DNA of 64,000 bases, taken from Salinimicrobium gaetbulicola (GTDB taxonomy: Bacteria > Bacteroidota > Bacteroidia > Flavobacteriales > Flavobacteriaceae). A program made the position numbers and the translations under genes. Below the pieces are notes generated by a model. It had not been told where the DNA came from, searched no databases, and worked only from the letters and a program-made list of their open reading frames with translations. Shown piece after piece: positions 9,086-17,475 of this stretch (position 1 is the stretch's first letter; every line of letters starts with the position of its first letter). The stretch is from contig NZ_JBHTJP010000032.1 of NCBI RefSeq assembly GCF_042676025.1, positions 248,001 through 312,000 on the forward strand, given 5' to 3'.

Positions 9086-9880
9086 TTATTTTAAATGTTC
9101 CCCGCCATTGACCGGGATCACGGTACCGGTGATCCAACTTGCTTCATCCTTGCTTAATAAATATACTGCGTTCGCTACATCTGCAGGCGTGGTCAATCTT
9201 TTAAACGGATTTCTTTTAATGGCATGTTCCCTTAAGGTTTCATATCCTGGAATCATTTGAAAGGACCGGGTAACGGTAACCCCGGCCTGGATGCAGTTCG
9301 CCCTGATACCTTTGGGAGCAAACTCCAGGGCTATACTGCGAGTGATAGCTTCTAAAGCAACTTTTGCAGCAGAAACGGCCGCGTAATCCTTCCATGCCTT
9401 TGTATTCCCTTCACTGGTAAAAGAAAGTATTCTTGCATCTTTTGCGAACAACTCCTCGTTATAGATCAATTTGGTCCAGTCATAAAGACTGATTGCCATT
9501 GCATCTATTGTTTGCTGAAAATCATCGTTTCTAAGAGTTGGTTCTTTACCTAACATCGATTTTAAATTCCCTTTGGAAATGCTGTGCAAAAGTGTTCTTA
9601 TTTTCCCTTTTTCGCCCAGAAGGGCTTTAATTTCATGAGCCATTTCCTCTCTTTTATCCTTTCGGGTGGCGTCGACATTAAAAGTGTGGATCTTGACGCC
9701 AAGCTCCTTGATCTTGGAAAAAGATTCCTTGATCTCCGGCAGGTCATCTTTGCGATCCCTGTGAACGATAATAATATTCATGCCGTGCGTGGCAAGTTTC
9801 TTTGCTGAAGCGAATCCCAGGCCACTACTTCCGCCCAGAATAAGGCCCCAATAATCTGAATTTTCAAAGTCTTTTACCAT
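9086..9880 (-). CDS. Short-chain reductase, enoyl-ACP reductase (FabL-like)
   Basis: 264 residues with a Rossmann start, nucleotide loop GGSSGLG (17-22), and the active-site pair DYAAVSAAK (Tyr166, Lys173). The Tyr-x6-Lys spacing is that of enoyl reductases FabI/FabL, not the Tyr-x3-Lys of FabG ketoreductases. The C-terminal WITGTVIPVNGGEHL is family-typical. It probably reduces 2-enoyl-ACP with NAD(P)H. The RD pair after strand 2 (HRDRKD) hints at NADPH. It overlaps the type III PKS stop by 7 bases. No separate ketoreductase is present in the operon. Confidence 0.82.
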   Translation of the reverse strand: MVKDFENSDYWGLILGGSSGLGFASAKKLATHGMNIIIVHRDRKDDLPEIKESFSKIKELGVKIHTFNVDATRKDKREEMAHEIKALLGEKGKIRTLLHSISKGNLKSMLGKEPTLRNDDFQQTIDAMAISLYDWTKLIYNEELFAKDARILSFTSEGNTKAWKDYAAVSAAKVALEAITRSIALEFAPKGIRANCIQAGVTVTRSFQMIPGYETLREHAIKRNPFKRLTTPADVANAVYLLSKDEASWITGTVIPVNGGEHLK

Positions 9881-10926
9881 TCTAACAATATTTTTTGTGC
9901 AGAAAATCCGGGCCCAAAGCTTAACATGAGACCTTGTTCTCCTTCCGCAATGTCTTTCTCCAAGAACCGCTCTAGGACATACAGTACCGTCGCGCTGCTC
10001 ATATTCCCGAATAACCGAAGGATTTCCTTCGTATCATCTATATTCTTTCCTAAGTTACCAAAAAGATCCTCAACAGTTTGCACTATTTTCTTTCCGCCGG
10101 GATGAAAGATCAAATGCTGGAGCTTTTCAATACTACTGCCGTGTTCTTTGAGGAAAGGATGGACGATGTGTGGAAAATGATCTGCTATGGTTTGTGGGAC
10201 TTCAGGAGCCAGCACCATTTTTAAACCGGAATTGGAAAGTTCAAACCCCATCATATTTTCGGAATTAAAAAAATGATACATGCCTTCTCCTATTATTTCG
10301 GGCCCTGGGGCATCTTCTTCCGAAGAAAGCAACACACAGGCCGCGCCGTCACCAAAAATAGCAGCACTCACCATATTGGCCATAGAAAAATCATTCAGTT
10401 GTAAGGTAGCGGTAGGGCTTTCTACAGCGATAACTGCAGCACGTTTACCTATTTCGGTTTTCAGGAATCGGTTAGCATAGATCATTCCTGAAATTCCTGC
10501 AGCGCATCCCATTTCAGTTACAGGTAATCTCACTATATCCTGTCGCATTTCAAGGGAGTTAACAAGGTAAGCATCTAAAGAAGGGATCATGATCCCTGTG
10601 CAACTAACAGTGATAATATAATCTATAGAATCTGCTTCCCAACCGGCCTTATTTAGTGCTTTTTGAAGTACCTTTTTGCCCAATTTCTTAACCTCCCTGG
10701 AATAGATCGCGTTTTTTTCTTCAAAAGAAGTAGCTGTAAAAACCTCTTCAGGGTCCATTATTGAATACCTTTTGTCAACCGCGGCTCCCTCAAAAATTTT
10801 GACGACCTTTCTTTGAAAACGCTTCTCCTGACCTTCGAGCCAGGTTTCCACATATGGAATCACTTCTGAAGTTTGCCGGGTAAATTTCGGGTTTTGGGTG
10901 GCTACAGTATTAACTTTTACACTCAT
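9874..10926 (-). CDS. Type III polyketide synthase (chalcone/stilbene synthase family)
   Basis: 350 residues, a normal length. The catalytic triad is complete: Cys141 in EMGCAAGISG, His275 in IFHPGGKK, and Asn308 in FGNMSSATV. The enzyme extends a CoA- or ACP-bound starter with malonyl-CoA and cyclises the chain to an alkylresorcinol, alkylpyrone or related phenolic. The neighbouring ACP, KS, DH and ENR suggest that the starter is a dedicated fatty acyl chain, a logic known from Azotobacter alkylresorcinol synthases that take chains from a fatty acid synthase. The product cannot be read from the sequence. Confidence 0.93.
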   Translation of the reverse strand: MSVKVNTVATQNPKFTRQTSEVIPYVETWLEGQEKRFQRKVVKIFEGAAVDKRYSIMDPEEVFTATSFEEKNAIYSREVKKLGKKVLQKALNKAGWEADSIDYIITVSCTGIMIPSLDAYLVNSLEMRQDIVRLPVTEMGCAAGISGMIYANRFLKTEIGKRAAVIAVESPTATLQLNDFSMANMVSAAIFGDGAACVLLSSEEDAPGPEIIGEGMYHFFNSENMMGFELSNSGLKMVLAPEVPQTIADHFPHIVHPFLKEHGSSIEKLQHLIFHPGGKKIVQTVEDLFGNLGKNIDDTKEILRLFGNMSSATVLYVLERFLEKDIAEGEQGLMLSFGPGFSAQKILLEW

Positions 10927-10935
10927 ACGATCATT

Positions 10936-11640
10936 CTATTTTAAAAGTATCCATTGGTATCTAAAAGCCCATTTCCAGGTGATCATTTGATCCCGTACAT
11001 TGAGATCTCTACCGTATTCTATAAGATCCTTTTTCTTAAAGCTTCTAAGAATAGAAGTAAGTCCGTCTTTCCTGGCGATCTCATTATCAATAAAAACAGT
11101 ACAGAACGCCTTAAAAAGATAATAAGCGATCCTGGTCCTATGAAGATCGTTGATCACTATTCCCATCATAGCATTTTTCACAAAATTCCGCAGAATCTGT
11201 TTTATCTCAGCATCTGTAAAATGATGTAAGGTCAAGTTACATAAAATTAGATCAACTTTTTGAGCCCGAAACTGTTCCGAAAAGATATCTAAAGCCTGAA
11301 AGGTTATTTCAGGAAAATCTATTGTATTCTTCCTGGCCAGCTCTACGGCGTGATGATTTGCATCGATCCCTAAAAGCCGCATTTTAATACCATTTTTTCG
11401 CCCGTATTCCGCAACTTCTTTTAACAGGCTGCCATTTCCGCAGCCCACATCCATGATCGAAACGGGCTGGGCATAACACGCACTTTTAAGCACCTTCTCT
11501 ACTCCTTCAAGGGTCACCTTATTTCCACCCAGCCATTTATTCACCTTATCAAGGTCTTCAAGGGTCTTTTTAAGTTCTTTTCCCTGAAGTTCAAAATCAT
11601 CCATGATCTCGCGTTGGCTACTACGTATTTTGGTGTTCAT
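10936..11640 (-). CDS. Class I SAM-dependent methyltransferase (PKS tailoring)
   Basis: The ATG at 11640 gives 234 residues; a TTG nine bases upstream would overlap the previous stop. SAM motif I is IMDVGCGNG (about 62-70), motif II ends GIDANHHAVELA, and the post-I region LILCNLTLHHF is clear. Homologues commonly stand next to type III PKS and a flavin oxidoreductase in other bacteria, so O- or C-methylation of the polyketide is the likely role. It is 9 bases before the PKS and 5 after the oxidoreductase, in one operon. Confidence 0.85.
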   Translation of the reverse strand: MNTKIRSSQREIMDDFELQGKELKKTLEDLDKVNKWLGGNKVTLEGVEKVLKSACYAQPVSIMDVGCGNGSLLKEVAEYGRKNGIKMRLLGIDANHHAVELARKNTIDFPEITFQALDIFSEQFRAQKVDLILCNLTLHHFTDAEIKQILRNFVKNAMMGIVINDLHRTRIAYYLFKAFCTVFIDNEIARKDGLTSILRSFKKKDLIEYGRDLNVRDQMITWKWAFRYQWILLK

Positions 11641-11645
11641 AGGAT

Positions 11646-12764
11646 TCAATTTATGGCATGACCATGGGTTTGCTTAATGATAGCCGGTAATAAGAACGGC
11701 ATTTTTGTAATGATTGATTGAGATATTGAGGTGAATGATTCATTTAATAATATCTTCTGAAGCCATTTCCCCACCATCATTCTTCTGTGGAATTGAGTTT
11801 TCCAGGCAGCGACATATTCTCTTTCAAGATCTTTTCGATCTGTTTTTAACTGAAGGTGTTTCAGCAAAGATTCAGAAGCGATTTTGGCACTGTGAATAGC
11901 CATGGCCATTCCGTTTCCGCATAAAGGATGGATCAACCCTGCGGCATCTCCAAGCATAATTACATGGTCTTCTACCAGGCTCTTTTGACTGAAGCTAACC
12001 TGTGCGATCGTCAAAGGTTTGTCAAAAAGATCCTCCGCCTCGGTAAAGAACCTGTCTAAAAAGGGATTTCTCTGGAGTACAGATTCCTTAAAGATTTCGG
12101 GGTTTTTGTGTTGTTTAAAGCTTTCATAAGTAGCCAAGTAGCAAACGTTTACTGCCTCGTTCTCTGTTTTTGACAAACCGCAATAACCTCCTTTGAAACT
12201 ATGTAAGGCTACGAGATATTCGGGAAATGATTCATGATGATAATGGCTTTTAACTGCCACCCACGGGGAAGGTTTTCTAAAGAATTCCCGGCCTAAATCA
12301 TTATCCAGAACGGCTCTTTTCCCATATGCACCCAAAACATACGACGCCTTATAGGTTCCTTCTGAAGTTTGGATTTCATGAAGGTCATCGTTATAAGAAA
12401 TTGAATGAACCTTTTCATGTTTGAAAACCACTCCTTGTTCCTTTGCCTTTCTATATAAGATAGTATCCAGTGCATACCTACTGATGCCTAAACCTCCAAG
12501 GGCCAGAGAATTTTCTAAGTATTTACCGTTGTGGGTTGAAAAAAAGAGTTTGTCAATCATCTTTGGGTTATGCTCTAAAACCGGAATTTCTAAACTTTCC
12601 ATATATGGCAACACCTCCCTTGACAAATATTCTCCGCACACCTTGTGATGCGGATAAGTTTCCTTTTCAAAAAGAGTGACAAAAAGATCATTTTTGGCCA
12701 AATGTATAGCTGCTGTCAATCCTGCTAATCCACCTCCAATGATTATGACCTCTTTTTGGTTCAT
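11646..12764 (-). CDS. FAD-dependent oxidoreductase, geranylgeranyl-reductase/hydroxylase-like
   Basis: The ATG at 12764 (MNQKEVIIIGGG) is preferred over an upstream TTG because it puts the dinucleotide fold at the N-terminus, giving 372 residues. Motifs are GGGLAGLTAAIHLA (FAD ADP-binding), then EKETYPHHKVCGEYLS, and DHVIMLGDAAGLIHPLCGNGMAMA (flavin/pyrophosphate binding). The family holds hydroxylases, halogenases and reductases. In this context oxidation of a phenolic ring to a hydroquinone or quinone, or alkene reduction, are the likeliest options. It is first in the operon and begins only about 20 bases after a terminator. Confidence 0.85.
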   Translation of the reverse strand: MNQKEVIIIGGGLAGLTAAIHLAKNDLFVTLFEKETYPHHKVCGEYLSREVLPYMESLEIPVLEHNPKMIDKLFFSTHNGKYLENSLALGGLGISRYALDTILYRKAKEQGVVFKHEKVHSISYNDDLHEIQTSEGTYKASYVLGAYGKRAVLDNDLGREFFRKPSPWVAVKSHYHHESFPEYLVALHSFKGGYCGLSKTENEAVNVCYLATYESFKQHKNPEIFKESVLQRNPFLDRFFTEAEDLFDKPLTIAQVSFSQKSLVEDHVIMLGDAAGLIHPLCGNGMAMAIHSAKIASESLLKHLQLKTDRKDLEREYVAAWKTQFHRRMMVGKWLQKILLNESFTSISQSIITKMPFLLPAIIKQTHGHAIN

Positions 12765-12782
12765 CAGTTTTATATTAGGGTA

Positions 12783-12808
12783 CAAAAAAACCCGGCGAAC
12801 CGGGCTTT
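12783..12808 (-). terminator. Intrinsic terminator after OmpA-like gene
   Basis: On the minus strand a GC-rich stem GCCCGGTTCGCCGGG (loop TTCG) is followed by a T7 tract ending about 20 bases before the oxidoreductase ATG. It ends the OmpA/lipocalin transcript or attenuates entry into the PKS operon. Confidence 0.75.
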
Positions 12809-12827
12809 AATGATTACCAACAACAAC

Positions 12828-13520
12828 TTATTCTCCAGTTTTTTGTTTAGCTTCTTCGATCAGTTCTTCATTAGCTACGATCGCAAGCTCTACCCTTCTG
12901 TTTTTGGCACGGCCTTCAACAGTAGAGTTGTCATATTTCGGCTGGCTTTCACCATACCATTTAGTGGTGATCCTTCCTGAGGAAATACCTTCATTCACCA
13001 AAAAGTTGGTCACTGCCTGAGCTCTGTTTTTTGAAAGAGTCAGGTTATAAGCATCACTTCCGGTACTGTCTGTATGACCTTCCACAAGGATATTAGTATT
13101 AGGATATTCCTTAAAGATACCTGCTAATTTCAGCAAGGCCTCTCTGGATTGTCCTTCGATATTATACTTTTCGGTGGCGAAATACACACCGCTTTTTTCA
13201 TCAAAGGTAACGTTGATCCCTTCTCCTACTCTTTCCACTTCAGCTCCCGGGATCTCTTCTTCTATTCTTTGGGCTTGTTTATCCATGCGGTCGCCAATGT
13301 AAGCTCCAGCTGCTCCACCAACTACACCGCCAATAATGGCTCCCAGTGCAGTATTACCTTCACCAACCTGGTTACCTACTACTCCACCAACCACGGCTCC
13401 TCCGGCAGCTCCAATTACGGCTCCTTTTTGTTTGTTACTTGCATTCTTGGTCGCTTCACAACCAAATAACATGGTTGAAGCAATTAATACGGCAAATATT
13501 CTGTTAATCGATGTTCTCAT
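12828..13520 (-). CDS. OmpA-family lipoprotein with glycine-zipper segment
   Basis: The ATG at 13520 gives 230 residues with a signal peptide and lipobox ending MLFGC. A glycine-zipper region (about 33-80, many GxxxG repeats) is followed by an OmpA C-terminal peptidoglycan-binding domain. That domain has ILVEGHTDSTGSDAYNLTLS, NRAQAV and GRAKNRRVEL. It should sit at the outer membrane and contact peptidoglycan. It lies 18 bases after the lipocalin-like gene, and a terminator follows its stop. This is the family often annotated OmpA/YiaD-like. Confidence 0.9.
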   Translation of the reverse strand: MRTSINRIFAVLIASTMLFGCEATKNASNKQKGAVIGAAGGAVVGGVVGNQVGEGNTALGAIIGGVVGGAAGAYIGDRMDKQAQRIEEEIPGAEVERVGEGINVTFDEKSGVYFATEKYNIEGQSREALLKLAGIFKEYPNTNILVEGHTDSTGSDAYNLTLSKNRAQAVTNFLVNEGISSGRITTKWYGESQPKYDNSTVEGRAKNRRVELAIVANEELIEEAKQKTGE

Positions 13521-13538
13521 TGTTTTCAATTTATTATT

Positions 13539-14015
13539 CTATTGTTTATAAAAGTTCATTCTGATTGTAAAGGGCTCTCCTTCAAAAGTTATAGTTTGCT
13601 CCCAGACCATCTGGTTTCCATCAAGGTTTGTAAGATTAATTCTGAAACCTTGATCTGTAGCTGATTTATAATCTTCATCTGTTGGTTTCAGCATAAAATC
13701 ATAGTTTCCTGCTTCAGCGTTCACTTCTTTAATGGACCACCTGAAAAATCTCGTTTCATTTCCGCAGTTCATCCCAGAGAGAACGTATGAACCAGTATTA
13801 TTATTGGACACAAATTTCCAACTACTGTTTTCAAGACATTCTGAAGAAACATCATTGAACAAAGTCACTTTGAAAGCAGTTTCATTTCCGGGATAAGTAA
13901 TACTACTTAATACCCAGTCTCCTTTCATCGTGGCATTTGCTTCTTTTACTACTGCGCTGGTACCACAGGAAACCAGGGCTCCCAGCATAAATAACATTAA
14001 GGCAATTTTTTTCAT
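13539..14015 (-). CDS. Lipocalin-like lipoprotein
   Basis: 158 residues with signal peptide and lipobox ending ALVSCG. The body starts with GDWVLSSITYPG and alternates beta strands ending in IRMNFYKQ, the outline of a lipocalin-like (Lipocalin_4/5) domain. An envelope lipid or small-ligand binding role is possible but not shown. It is cotranscribed with the OmpA-like gene and begins about 18 bases downstream of another terminator. Confidence 0.7.
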   Translation of the reverse strand: MKKIALMLFMLGALVSCGTSAVVKEANATMKGDWVLSSITYPGNETAFKVTLFNDVSSECLENSSWKFVSNNNTGSYVLSGMNCGNETRFFRWSIKEVNAEAGNYDFMLKPTDEDYKSATDQGFRINLTNLDGNQMVWEQTITFEGEPFTIRMNFYKQ

Positions 14016-14033
14016 TTTTTTGATTTAGGATTT

Positions 14034-14079
14034 AAAAAAAATCCAATGCCGGTCCTACTTAGTAAAGCCAACATTGGAT
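14034..14079 (-). terminator. Intrinsic terminator after DUF1328 gene
   Basis: The minus strand has stem ATCCAATG...CATTGGAT (8 bp, 23-base loop), immediately followed by eight Ts. It lies just after the DUF1328 stop and just before the lipocalin-like ATG. Confidence 0.7.
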
Positions 14080-14094
14080 AAGGTCTTTCTACAA

Positions 14095-14256
14095 TTATCT
14101 TCTGAATAGTCGGCTAATTAAGGCTATAACAAGTAGGACAAGGAAAATGTAGAAAATGATCTGTGCAATATCTGCGGCTCCTTCGGCAATTCCACCGAAA
14201 CCAAAAATGGCCGCAATAATAGCAATGATCAGAAAAATTACGATCAGACGTATCAT
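14095..14256 (-). CDS. DUF1328 small membrane protein (YtjA-like), 53 aa
   Basis: A 53-residue frame from ATG 14256 to TAA 14095, too short for a normal ORF cut-off. It reads as two hydrophobic helices (about 3-18 and 33-48) around an IFGFGGIAEGAADIAQ middle, and ends in a basic SRLFRR. The glycine-rich FGFGGIAEGAADIA core is the hallmark of DUF1328. Members are short, two-helix inner-membrane proteins, often stress-linked, with unknown activity. It stands alone with its own terminator. Confidence 0.85.
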   Translation of the reverse strand: MIRLIVIFLIIAIIAAIFGFGGIAEGAADIAQIIFYIFLVLLVIALISRLFRR

Positions 14257-14386
14257 AATACAAAGTTTTTAGTGATTAGTTACTCTAAATTACATTTCGA
14301 GTTTCCGCCAGACAAAAGATTATTAATAATTTAACAATCTTTTTGTAAAGGATTACCAACAACTTTGAATTAGGCTTAAATTTTTC

Positions 14387-16396
14387 TTAATACTGCAATA
14401 AATCCTGTAGAATCGCTGAGAACCGGCTCTTCGGCAAATACCCGTCTTCCAGGGCTTTCGCAAAAGGAACAGGCGTCTCCAAACTTCCCACTCGTTTCAC
14501 GGGTGCATCAAGATATTCAAAACACTCCTCATTGATCATGGCTGCAATATCTGAACCAATACCACCAAAGACGGAATCCTCCTGAAGAATGATCACTTTT
14601 CCGGTCTTTTTGACCGATCTAAACATTGCCTCTTTATCCAGAGGCTGAAGGCTGCGAAGATCCAGTAGATCGGCATCTATTTCAGGATTCTCCTCAAGAG
14701 TTTTTAGAGCCCAATGCACGGCTGCCCCAAAACTGATTATGGTAACATCATTTCCCTCCTTCATTAATGCAGCTTTGCCAAAAGGAATGGTAAAATAATT
14801 TTCAGGCACTTCCTGACGTATGCTTCTATATAATGCCTTATGTTCAAAAAACAACACCGGATTCGGATCATTGAAAGCGGTGTTCAGCAATCCTTTTGCA
14901 TCATAAGGAAACGCCGGATAAACCACTTTTAAGCCCGGAGTCTTGGTAAACCAAGCTTCATTAGTTTGGCTATGGAAAGGACCTGCACCTACCCCAGCTC
15001 CGCAAGGCATACGTATTACCACATCGGCCTTTTGGTTCCATCGGTAATGCACCTTTGCCAGGTAGTTCACAACTGGATTGAACCCTGAACTAACAAAATC
15101 GGCAAACTGCATTTCGACCATAGATTTCATGCCTTTTATAGATAAGCCCATTGCAGTTTCTACGATCGAAGATTCACAAATTGGCGTATTTCTAACTCTC
15201 GACTTCCCGAATTCTTCTACAAAACCTTCGGTGATCTTGAAAACTCCTCCATATTCAGCGATATCCTGTCCCATTAAAACAAGGTCTTGATGGCGTTGCA
15301 TAGATTGTTTCAATCCTTCAGAAATGGCATCAATCATCCTAAGCTCTTTTGAAGTCTCTCCGGGATAAAACTCCTGATATTCAAAAGCATGGTATACGTC
15401 ACCTAATTCTGTGCTTTCATCGAATTCGATCGAAGCTTCTAAATTCGCTTTTTTCAGGTCTTCATTAATTTCAGTCTTAATTTCCTGTCTGTACGCATCC
15501 TCGATCTCTTCGGAAAGTATCCCTTCAGAAAAGAGGAATTGGCGATAATTATCGATGGGATCTTTTTTAGCCCATTCCTCCATGAGCTCATCCGGTACAT
15601 ATTTAGTACCGCTGGCTTCCTCATGACCGCGCATTCTGAAGGTCTTAAATTCGACCAGAACTGGCCGCGGATTTTTTCTCATGTCCTGAGCCAGTTCAGA
15701 GATCGTATTGTACACCTCCAAAATGTTATTTCCGTCGATGATCACAGATTCCATTCCGTAGCCTTTAGCGCGATCGGCAATATTTTCACATCTGAATTGT
15801 TCTGAAGTTGGCGTGGATAGACCATAGCCATTATTTTCAACACAAAATAACACCGGAAGATCCCAGACAGACGCCACATTCAGAGCTTCATGAAAATCGC
15901 CTTCACTGGTACCTCCTTCTCCGGTAAACACAGCGGTGATGTTATTCTCTTTCTTAAGTTTATGCGCAAGGGCAATCCCGTCGGCCACACCCAATTGCGG
16001 ACCCAAATGGGAGATCATTCCAACGATCTTAAATTCCTGTGTTCCAAAGTGAAAGCTACGATCCCTGCCTTTGGTAAATCCGGAAGCTTTTCCCTGCCAT
16101 TGGCTAAACAACCTGTAAAGAGGAATATTACGACTTGTGAATACACCCAGGTTTCGGTGCATGGGTAAAATGTATTCTTCCTCTAAAAGGGATTTTGTAA
16201 CCCCTATAGAGATTGCTTCCTGTCCTATTCCGCTAAACCACTTTGAGATCTTACCCTGCCGCAACAGTACCAGCATTTTCTCTTCGATCATTCTAGGTTT
16301 AAGCATGGACCGGTAAAGATCCAGGAGTACTTCAGCATTTAAACCTTTGGTGTTATAAGATATATTTTGAGCTTTTTGAGACATTTCTACTTCCAT
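14387..16396 (-). CDS. Branched-chain 2-oxoacid dehydrogenase E1, fused alpha-beta
   Basis: 669 residues joining both E1 subunits. The alpha half (to about 330) has the thiamine-diphosphate motif GEGGTSEGDFHEALNVASVW...NNGYG and the RMRGHEEASG region. The beta half (from about 355) has DIAEYGGVFKITEG, CESSIVETAMG and FADFVSSGFNP. It decarboxylates branched-chain 2-oxoacids (or possibly pyruvate) and passes the acyl group to the E2 lipoyl domain. E2 and E3 are not in the window. The fused form is common in Bacteroidota. A second ATG four codons in is an alternative start. It is divergent from the 2OG oxygenase gene. Confidence 0.93.
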   Translation of the reverse strand: MEVEMSQKAQNISYNTKGLNAEVLLDLYRSMLKPRMIEEKMLVLLRQGKISKWFSGIGQEAISIGVTKSLLEEEYILPMHRNLGVFTSRNIPLYRLFSQWQGKASGFTKGRDRSFHFGTQEFKIVGMISHLGPQLGVADGIALAHKLKKENNITAVFTGEGGTSEGDFHEALNVASVWDLPVLFCVENNGYGLSTPTSEQFRCENIADRAKGYGMESVIIDGNNILEVYNTISELAQDMRKNPRPVLVEFKTFRMRGHEEASGTKYVPDELMEEWAKKDPIDNYRQFLFSEGILSEEIEDAYRQEIKTEINEDLKKANLEASIEFDESTELGDVYHAFEYQEFYPGETSKELRMIDAISEGLKQSMQRHQDLVLMGQDIAEYGGVFKITEGFVEEFGKSRVRNTPICESSIVETAMGLSIKGMKSMVEMQFADFVSSGFNPVVNYLAKVHYRWNQKADVVIRMPCGAGVGAGPFHSQTNEAWFTKTPGLKVVYPAFPYDAKGLLNTAFNDPNPVLFFEHKALYRSIRQEVPENYFTIPFGKAALMKEGNDVTIISFGAAVHWALKTLEENPEIDADLLDLRSLQPLDKEAMFRSVKKTGKVIILQEDSVFGGIGSDIAAMINEECFEYLDAPVKRVGSLETPVPFAKALEDGYLPKSRFSAILQDLLQY

Positions 16397-16415
16397 AAAA
16401 CAAAAATTTCTTCTT

Positions 16416-16423
16416 CAAATGTA
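16416..16423 (-). promoter_or_regulatory. -7 element TACATTTG for the E1 gene
   Basis: TACATTTG on the minus strand matches the Bacteroidota -7 consensus TANNTTTG, 19 bases before the E1 ATG. No clear -33 TTG was seen at the right distance. Confidence 0.45.
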
Positions 16424-16487
16424 CTTAAAATAGGTTTCCTGTGTATTAAGAAATCCATAATCCGCGCACAACTCTTAAGAAATTATT

Positions 16488-16495
16488 TAACTTTG
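16488..16495 (+). promoter_or_regulatory. -7 element TAACTTTG for the 2OG-oxygenase operon
   Basis: TAACTTTG matches TANNTTTG exactly and ends 22 bases before the oxygenase ATG. The -33 box is weak. Confidence 0.5.
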
Positions 16496-16517
16496 CTTTG
16501 TAATAAATAAAGCAGTT

Positions 16518-17471
16518 ATGGAAATGAATAATATTCCTAGCGTGAACTTGGCAGATTTTCTGTCTGATGACCCGCAAAGAAAGCAGAAGTTTGTAAATGA
16601 AATTGGAAAGGCTTACGAAGAGATAGGTTTTGTAGCTTTGAAAAACCACTTTTTAAGTGATGAACTGGTAGAAGAACTCTATAAAGAAGTAAAAGCCTTT
16701 TTTGAACTTCCGTTAGAAGTAAAGGAAAAATACGAGATCGAGGGTCTTGCTGGTCAACGCGGTTATATTTCCTTCGGAAAAGAGCATGCCAAAGGAAAAA
16801 AAGAAGGGGACCTTAAGGAATTCTTCCATTTTGGACAGGAGCCTACTGCAGATGCAAATCTAACCGAAGAATATCCTCCAAATGTACATGTAGATGAACT
16901 GAAGGATTTCAACCATATTGGAATGGAAGCCTACAGGATGCTTGAAAAGACCGGTATTTATGTGCTTAGAGCTCTTGCTTTATATATTGGAATTGATGAG
17001 CACTATTTTGACCATTGGGCCAGTAATGGGAACAGTATCTTGAGACCTATCCACTACCCTCCAATTACCGAAGAGCCTAAAGGTGCCGTACGTGCAGGAG
17101 CTCATGGTGACATTAACCTTATTACTCTATTAATGGGAGCTTCTACAGGAGGTCTTCAGGTATTGAGAAAAGATGGGGAATGGATCGATGCTATCCCGCA
17201 AGAGGATGAACTGGTGATCAATGTTGGAGACATGTTAGAGCGTCACACAAATAATAAACTCCGCTCTACAATTCACCGAGTAGTGAATCCGCCAAAAGAG
17301 CAATGGAGCACCCCAAGGTATTCAATTCCTTTCTTTATGCACCCACGCAGCGAGATGCCGTTGAATTGCCTTGAGGAATGTATTGATGCAGATCACCCAA
17401 AAGCATATCCAGATATTACAGCTGGAGAATTCCTTCACCAACGTTTAGTTGAGATAGGGCTTAAAAAATAA
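16518..17471 (+). CDS. 2-oxoglutarate/Fe(II) oxygenase, isopenicillin N synthase family
   Basis: 317 residues, with the DIOX_N region at the start (IPSVNLADFL) and a double-stranded beta-helix core. Iron ligands are His196 and Asp198 (AHGDINLITLL) and His253 (STIHRVVNPP). Arg267-Tyr-Ser269 (RYSIPFF) is the 2-oxoglutarate carboxylate clamp. The full-length family look suggests an active hydroxylase or desaturase. The substrate is unknown. It heads a four-gene run with the SUI1-like, DUF1835 and phosphorylase genes (gaps 4, 15 and 1 bases). Confidence 0.9.
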   Translation: MEMNNIPSVNLADFLSDDPQRKQKFVNEIGKAYEEIGFVALKNHFLSDELVEELYKEVKAFFELPLEVKEKYEIEGLAGQRGYISFGKEHAKGKKEGDLKEFFHFGQEPTADANLTEEYPPNVHVDELKDFNHIGMEAYRMLEKTGIYVLRALALYIGIDEHYFDHWASNGNSILRPIHYPPITEEPKGAVRAGAHGDINLITLLMGASTGGLQVLRKDGEWIDAIPQEDELVINVGDMLERHTNNKLRSTIHRVVNPPKEQWSTPRYSIPFFMHPRSEMPLNCLEECIDADHPKAYPDITAGEFLHQRLVEIGLKK

Positions 17472-17475
17472 GCTT

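Noticed and set aside
5721..12764. Flexirubin/dialkylresorcinol or aryl-polyene cluster
   Set aside because: No DarA/DarB pair, no ketosynthase/chain-length-factor pair and no ammonia-lyase are present; the type III PKS points elsewhere.
14313..14342. AT-rich inverted repeat after the E1 gene
   Set aside because: The stem has a mismatch and no GC; too weak to call a terminator.
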